The translations under genes and the position numbers were made by a program. From Clostridia bacterium (lineage in GTDB: Bacteria > Bacillota_E > SLMV01 > PUMD01), in contig PWUC01000048.1 in assembly GCA_003562655.1 (NCBI GenBank), positions 1 through 7,964 of the forward strand: a stretch of DNA of 7,964 bases, written 5' to 3'. A model generated the notes under the pieces. That model saw only the letters and a list, made by a program, of their open reading frames with translations, was not told the origin of the DNA and ran no database searches. Each line of letters opens with the position of its first letter. Position 1 is the stretch's first letter. Positions 6,300 through 7,964 of this stretch are shown in pieces.

Positions 6300-6313
6300 G
6301 TAACATATGGTAC
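6300..6313. promoter_or_regulatory. Candidate HcpR/Crp-Fnr operator (GTAAC-N4-GGTAC)
   Basis: The 14-mer GTAACATATGGTAC is a near-perfect palindrome: 12 of 14 positions agree with its reverse complement. Its centre, 6306.5, is exactly -41.5 from the start point predicted for the operon from the TACAAT box, the place where Crp/Fnr proteins act as class II activators. On the regulator strand it lies about +27, where binding would repress. From memory, GTAAC-type half-sites have been proposed for HcpR in some anaerobes; that would need checking. Palindrome and spacing are seen; the binding protein is inferred from the divergent Crp/Fnr gene. Confidence 0.5.
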
Positions 6314-6329
6314 GGGTCGCAGAAGTTCT

Positions 6330-6336
6330 GGGGAGG
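6330..6336 (+). promoter_or_regulatory. Shine-Dalgarno sequence of the Crp/Fnr regulator
   Basis: GGGGAGG, 9 nt before ATG 6346. The upstream ATG at 6307 has no ribosome binding site at a workable distance (the nearest AGGAGG, 6279-6284, is 22 nt away). This supports initiation at 6346. Confidence 0.65.
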
Positions 6337-6345
6337 TTTAGGCAA

Positions 6346-7029
6346 ATGCGACACCTTCGCACCCACCTGCGGAACTCAAGACTGTTTCGAAACTACGACG
6401 ATGGGGACCTACACCATCTCCTTGAAAATCTCCAGTACAGAATTGCCACCTTCGACAGAGGACAGACAGTGGCAATCGAGGGAGCCCCCTGCTCGCACCT
6501 GGGCATCGTCCTCACCGGAGAGGTGCAGGTACAGAAGATCTATGGATCGGGAAGCATCCTGACCATGGACCGGTTGTCATGCGGATCCGTGTTTGGTGAG
6601 GTCACAATCTTCTCGCACCAGAGACAATACCCGGCCACGATTACCGCGTCGGCCCGGGATGTGGCGATCATGTTCATAAGGGCCGGCGAAATCGTCCATA
6701 TGTGCAGTGCCCAGCCCCAGTTCATGGAGAATTTTCTCGGTCTGCTCTCTGATAAGATCCTGATGCTGAACCGCAAGGTAGAGAACCTGTCCTACCGGAC
6801 CATCAGACAGAAGGTGGCCGGATTTCTTCTGGATGAACACCGGAAGCAGAAGAGCCTGCAGCTGAGGCTGACCCTTTCGCGCAGGGAAATGGCCGAGGAG
6901 CTGGGAATCCCCCGGCCCTCCCTCTCTCGGGAGCTGGGAAATATGAAGGAGGAAGGGCTCATTGACTTCAACCGGAGCGCCGTGCGGATCAACTGCACAG
7001 ACGCCCTGGAGGAGAACCTCTTCCGCTAG
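6346..7029 (+). CDS. Crp/Fnr-family transcription regulator, probably HcpR-like
   Basis: A 227-aa cytoplasmic DNA-binding protein. A cyclic-nucleotide-type sensor domain (about 13-125) includes the GEVTIFSHQ turn (84-91). CRP's arginine-serine phosphate-binding pair is replaced by YPAT, so cAMP is an unlikely ligand. A long dimerisation helix follows (about 125-155), then a winged helix-turn-helix with LSRREMAEELG (177-187) and the probable recognition helix RPSLSREL (190-197). Cysteines 49, 79, 120 and 216 are not arranged like the N-terminal Fe-S cysteines of E. coli Fnr. HcpR proteins elsewhere respond to nitric oxide, probably through heme, but no ligand can be read from this sequence. 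Start: ATG 6346 has GGGGAGG 9 nt upstream; ATG 6307 adds 13 residues, lacks a ribosome binding site and would put coding sequence over the operator. It diverges from the hcp operon, which it probably activates, and likely represses itself. It converges with the SDR gene, 14 bp away. Confidence 0.88.
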   Translation: MRHLRTHLRNSRLFRNYDDGDLHHLLENLQYRIATFDRGQTVAIEGAPCSHLGIVLTGEVQVQKIYGSGSILTMDRLSCGSVFGEVTIFSHQRQYPATITASARDVAIMFIRAGEIVHMCSAQPQFMENFLGLLSDKILMLNRKVENLSYRTIRQKVAGFLLDEHRKQKSLQLRLTLSRREMAEELGIPRPSLSRELGNMKEEGLIDFNRSAVRINCTDALEENLFR

Positions 7030-7047
7030 GTCACCGGAGGCACCTAG
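7026..7047. terminator. Inverted repeat holding both convergent stop codons
   Basis: CTAGGT (7026-7031) and ACCTAG (7042-7047) are exact inverted complements around a 10-nt loop. The regulator's TAG (7027-7029) and the SDR gene's TAG (7046-7044, minus strand) sit in mirrored positions. The stem is only 6 bp and has no T-run, so termination activity is doubtful. Confidence 0.25.
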
Positions 7048-7808
7048 ACCGAGAACCAGCCCCCGTCCACATACAGGACCTGGCCCGTGATGTAGCTGGA
7101 TGCGTCGGAGGCCAGAAGAAGCAGGGCTCCATCCAGCTCCCCCTCCCGGCCGATCCTCTGCATGGGACAGTGATGTCGCATGAAACGCTCGAACTCGGGA
7201 AGATCCAGCACCTCGTCGGTCATCTCGGAAAAGAAAAAGCCCGGGGCAATGGCGTTAACGGTGATGTTGTAGCGGGCCCACTCTGCGGCAACAGCCCGGC
7301 TGAAGGTGTTCACTGCGCCCTTGGAAGCGTGATAGCTGGAGGATGGCATGTACATATTTCCCAGCGCCCCATACATCGACGATATGTTGATGATCTTGCC
7401 ATAGCCCTGCTCAATCATGCCCAGGCCCGCGTACCTGGTGAACAAGAACACCCCCGTCAGATTGGTGGATATGATGCTGTTCCAACTGGCCATCGAGTGC
7501 TCCTCCGTGGGCTCGACGGTGGCCACACCGGCGTTGTTGACCAGGATGTCGACCCGGCCAAAATCCCCCGTGACCCTCCTCACCGTCTCACGGACCTGCT
7601 CTTCATCGGTCACATCGGTGGGATAATGATGACACGACACCCCCATGTCCTCAAGGTCCTTTCTCACCTGCCTGAGCCTCTGTTCCCGCCTGGCTGCGAG
7701 GGCTACCACTGCTCCATTCCGCCCCAGGGCCCGGGCAAACTGCACACCGAGGCCGCTGGACGCCCCGGTGACGATGGAAACCTTCTTTCTGACGTCAAAT
7801 TCATGCAC
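7044..7808 (-). CDS. SDR-family dehydrogenase, gluconate 5-dehydrogenase-like
   Basis: A 254-aa classical short-chain dehydrogenase, the typical length, cytoplasmic and probably tetrameric. Visible motifs in order: the cofactor loop TGASSGLG (14-21); AARRE after the second strand (38-42), whose arginines suggest NADP(H); TDV (64-66); NNAG (91-94); the structural Asn in STNLTG (N116); NISS (141-144) with the catalytic serine; Y159 and K163 in YHASK; PG (189-190) and the C-terminal ITGQVLYVDGGW. The stretches SSGLGVQFARALGRNG, MIEQGYGKIINISSMYG and REGELDGALLLLASDASSYI resemble proteins annotated as gluconate 5-dehydrogenase in anaerobes. Those interconvert gluconate and 5-ketogluconate, but SDR specificity is hard to predict and another sugar, polyol or ketone is possible. 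The ATG at 7808 follows GGGGGGAGG with 6 nt spacing. It stands alone, converges with the regulator and diverges from the gene starting at 7929, a possible partner. Confidence 0.9.
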   Translation of the reverse strand: MHEFDVRKKVSIVTGASSGLGVQFARALGRNGAVVALAARREQRLRQVRKDLEDMGVSCHHYPTDVTDEEQVRETVRRVTGDFGRVDILVNNAGVATVEPTEEHSMASWNSIISTNLTGVFLFTRYAGLGMIEQGYGKIINISSMYGALGNMYMPSSSYHASKGAVNTFSRAVAAEWARYNITVNAIAPGFFFSEMTDEVLDLPEFERFMRHHCPMQRIGREGELDGALLLLASDASSYITGQVLYVDGGWFSV

Positions 7809-7888
7809 GTCCTCCCCCCCTTTCCCTCTTTAACCTGCACCGCTGGACCATGTGCAATGCATCCACCAGGCAGGAGAGGAGCCCCTGC

Positions 7889-7924
7889 ATGGCCAATTGC
7901 AGTATCAATGCAACCGGGAGGTGA
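7889..7924 (+). CDS. Possible 11-codon leader peptide
   Basis: ATG 7889 lies 7 nt after GGAGAGGAG (7873-7881) and reads MANCSINATGR before TGA at 7922-7924. The stop overlaps the ribosome binding site of the next gene, so translation of this mini-ORF could expose or block that site. TTGCA (7897-7901) and TGCAA (7909-7913) form a small inverted repeat within it. It may be a chance ORF. Confidence 0.25.
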   Translation: MANCSINATGR

Positions 7925-7936
7925 CGTCATGTCAAT
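7922..7936. promoter_or_regulatory. Dyad TGACGTCA at the right-hand divergent promoter
   Basis: TGACGTCA (7922-7929) is a perfect 8-bp palindrome. Read on the minus strand, the wider sequence TTGACATGACGTCAC (7935-7921) also resembles TTGAC-N5-GTCAA with one mismatch. TTGACA could instead be a -35 hexamer for the SDR gene, although no good -10 lies 16-18 bp away. It overlaps the start of the gene at 7929. Short sites like this can arise by chance. Confidence 0.25.
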
Positions 7937-7964
7937 TTGTGCGTGGTGTGAGGTCCGCGCATGC
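7929..7964 (+). CDS. N-terminus of an unrecognised gene, cut by the window edge
   Basis: ATG 7929 is preceded by GGAGG (7917-7921) at 7 nt, a strong initiation site. The frame stays open for twelve codons to the window end and reads MSICAWCEVRAC. It has C-x2-C and a third cysteine five residues later, which might be the start of a metal- or Fe-S-binding protein. No family can be assigned from so little. It diverges from the SDR gene and would share the 120-bp region 7809-7928 with it. Confidence 0.45.
   Translation, partial: MSICAWCEVRAC

Noticed and set aside
1..7964. Many long open frames antisense to the real genes, e.g. plus-strand frames over 793-1869 and 4087-5169
   Set aside because: They lie opposite the clearly coding ClC and Hcp genes, have no recognisable motifs and have skewed composition. 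Such shadows are expected in GC-rich DNA.
1..7964. tRNA, rRNA, CRISPR array, riboswitch or prophage
   Set aside because: No regularly spaced repeats, cloverleaf-like stretches, rRNA-like conserved sequence, or integrase, transposase or phage motifs were seen on either strand.

Overview
The window most resembles a chromosomal segment of a GC-rich, probably strictly anaerobic bacterium. The main clue is a hybrid cluster protein (Hcp) with the compact N-terminal cysteine spacing typical of obligate anaerobes. It is grouped with a ferredoxin-like gene and a Crp/Fnr regulator, as in sulfate reducers, clostridia and related lineages. Strong AGGAGG ribosome binding sites fit this, but the taxon cannot be fixed from the window. 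I see no rRNA, tRNA, CRISPR array, insertion sequence or phage gene.

Layout, left to right. (1) Positions 1-1014 hold the tail of an unrecognised plus-strand gene, a truncated and frameshifted remnant of an SLC13/DASS-type anion transporter, and a perfect 17-bp inverted repeat that probably serves as a two-way terminator. (2) Positions 1015-2865, minus strand: an intact ClC-type chloride channel/transporter with two CBS domains. (3) Positions 2866-3630: no intact gene; a minus-strand stretch reads like a broken gene that I cannot name. (4) Positions 3631-6236, minus strand: an operon of ferredoxin-like protein, a small cupin (broken), and hcp. (5) Positions 6237-6345: a compact divergent promoter region. 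(6) Positions 6346-7029, plus strand: a Crp/Fnr regulator, probably HcpR-like. (7) Positions 7044-7808, minus strand: an SDR dehydrogenase similar to gluconate 5-dehydrogenases. (8) Positions 7809-7964: a second divergent promoter region and the first codons of a further plus-strand gene.

The coherent system is regions 4-6. A Crp/Fnr regulator is divergent from a ferredoxin-cupin-hcp operon whose central enzyme handles nitric oxide/hydroxylamine stress. A near-palindrome (6300-6313) lies exactly at -41.5 relative to the start point predicted from a TACAAT -10 box on the operon strand. That is the geometry of a class II Crp/Fnr activator site. The same site lies downstream of the regulator's own -10 box, so one operator could activate hcp and repress the regulator. 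This only works if the regulator starts at 6346 rather than at the upstream ATG at 6307, and a good Shine-Dalgarno sequence supports 6346.

The second theme is gene decay. The cupin inside the operon has one surplus base and one in-frame stop. The SLC13 remnant has three frame changes and lacks most of its length. The stretch at 2985-3451 also changes frame. Hcp, the ferredoxin, ClC, the regulator and the SDR are all open, so a uniformly high sequencing error rate is unlikely, but each single-base lesion should be checked against reads. No clearly new biological system is visible; the best leads are the operator architecture, the broken cupin and the unnamed decayed locus.
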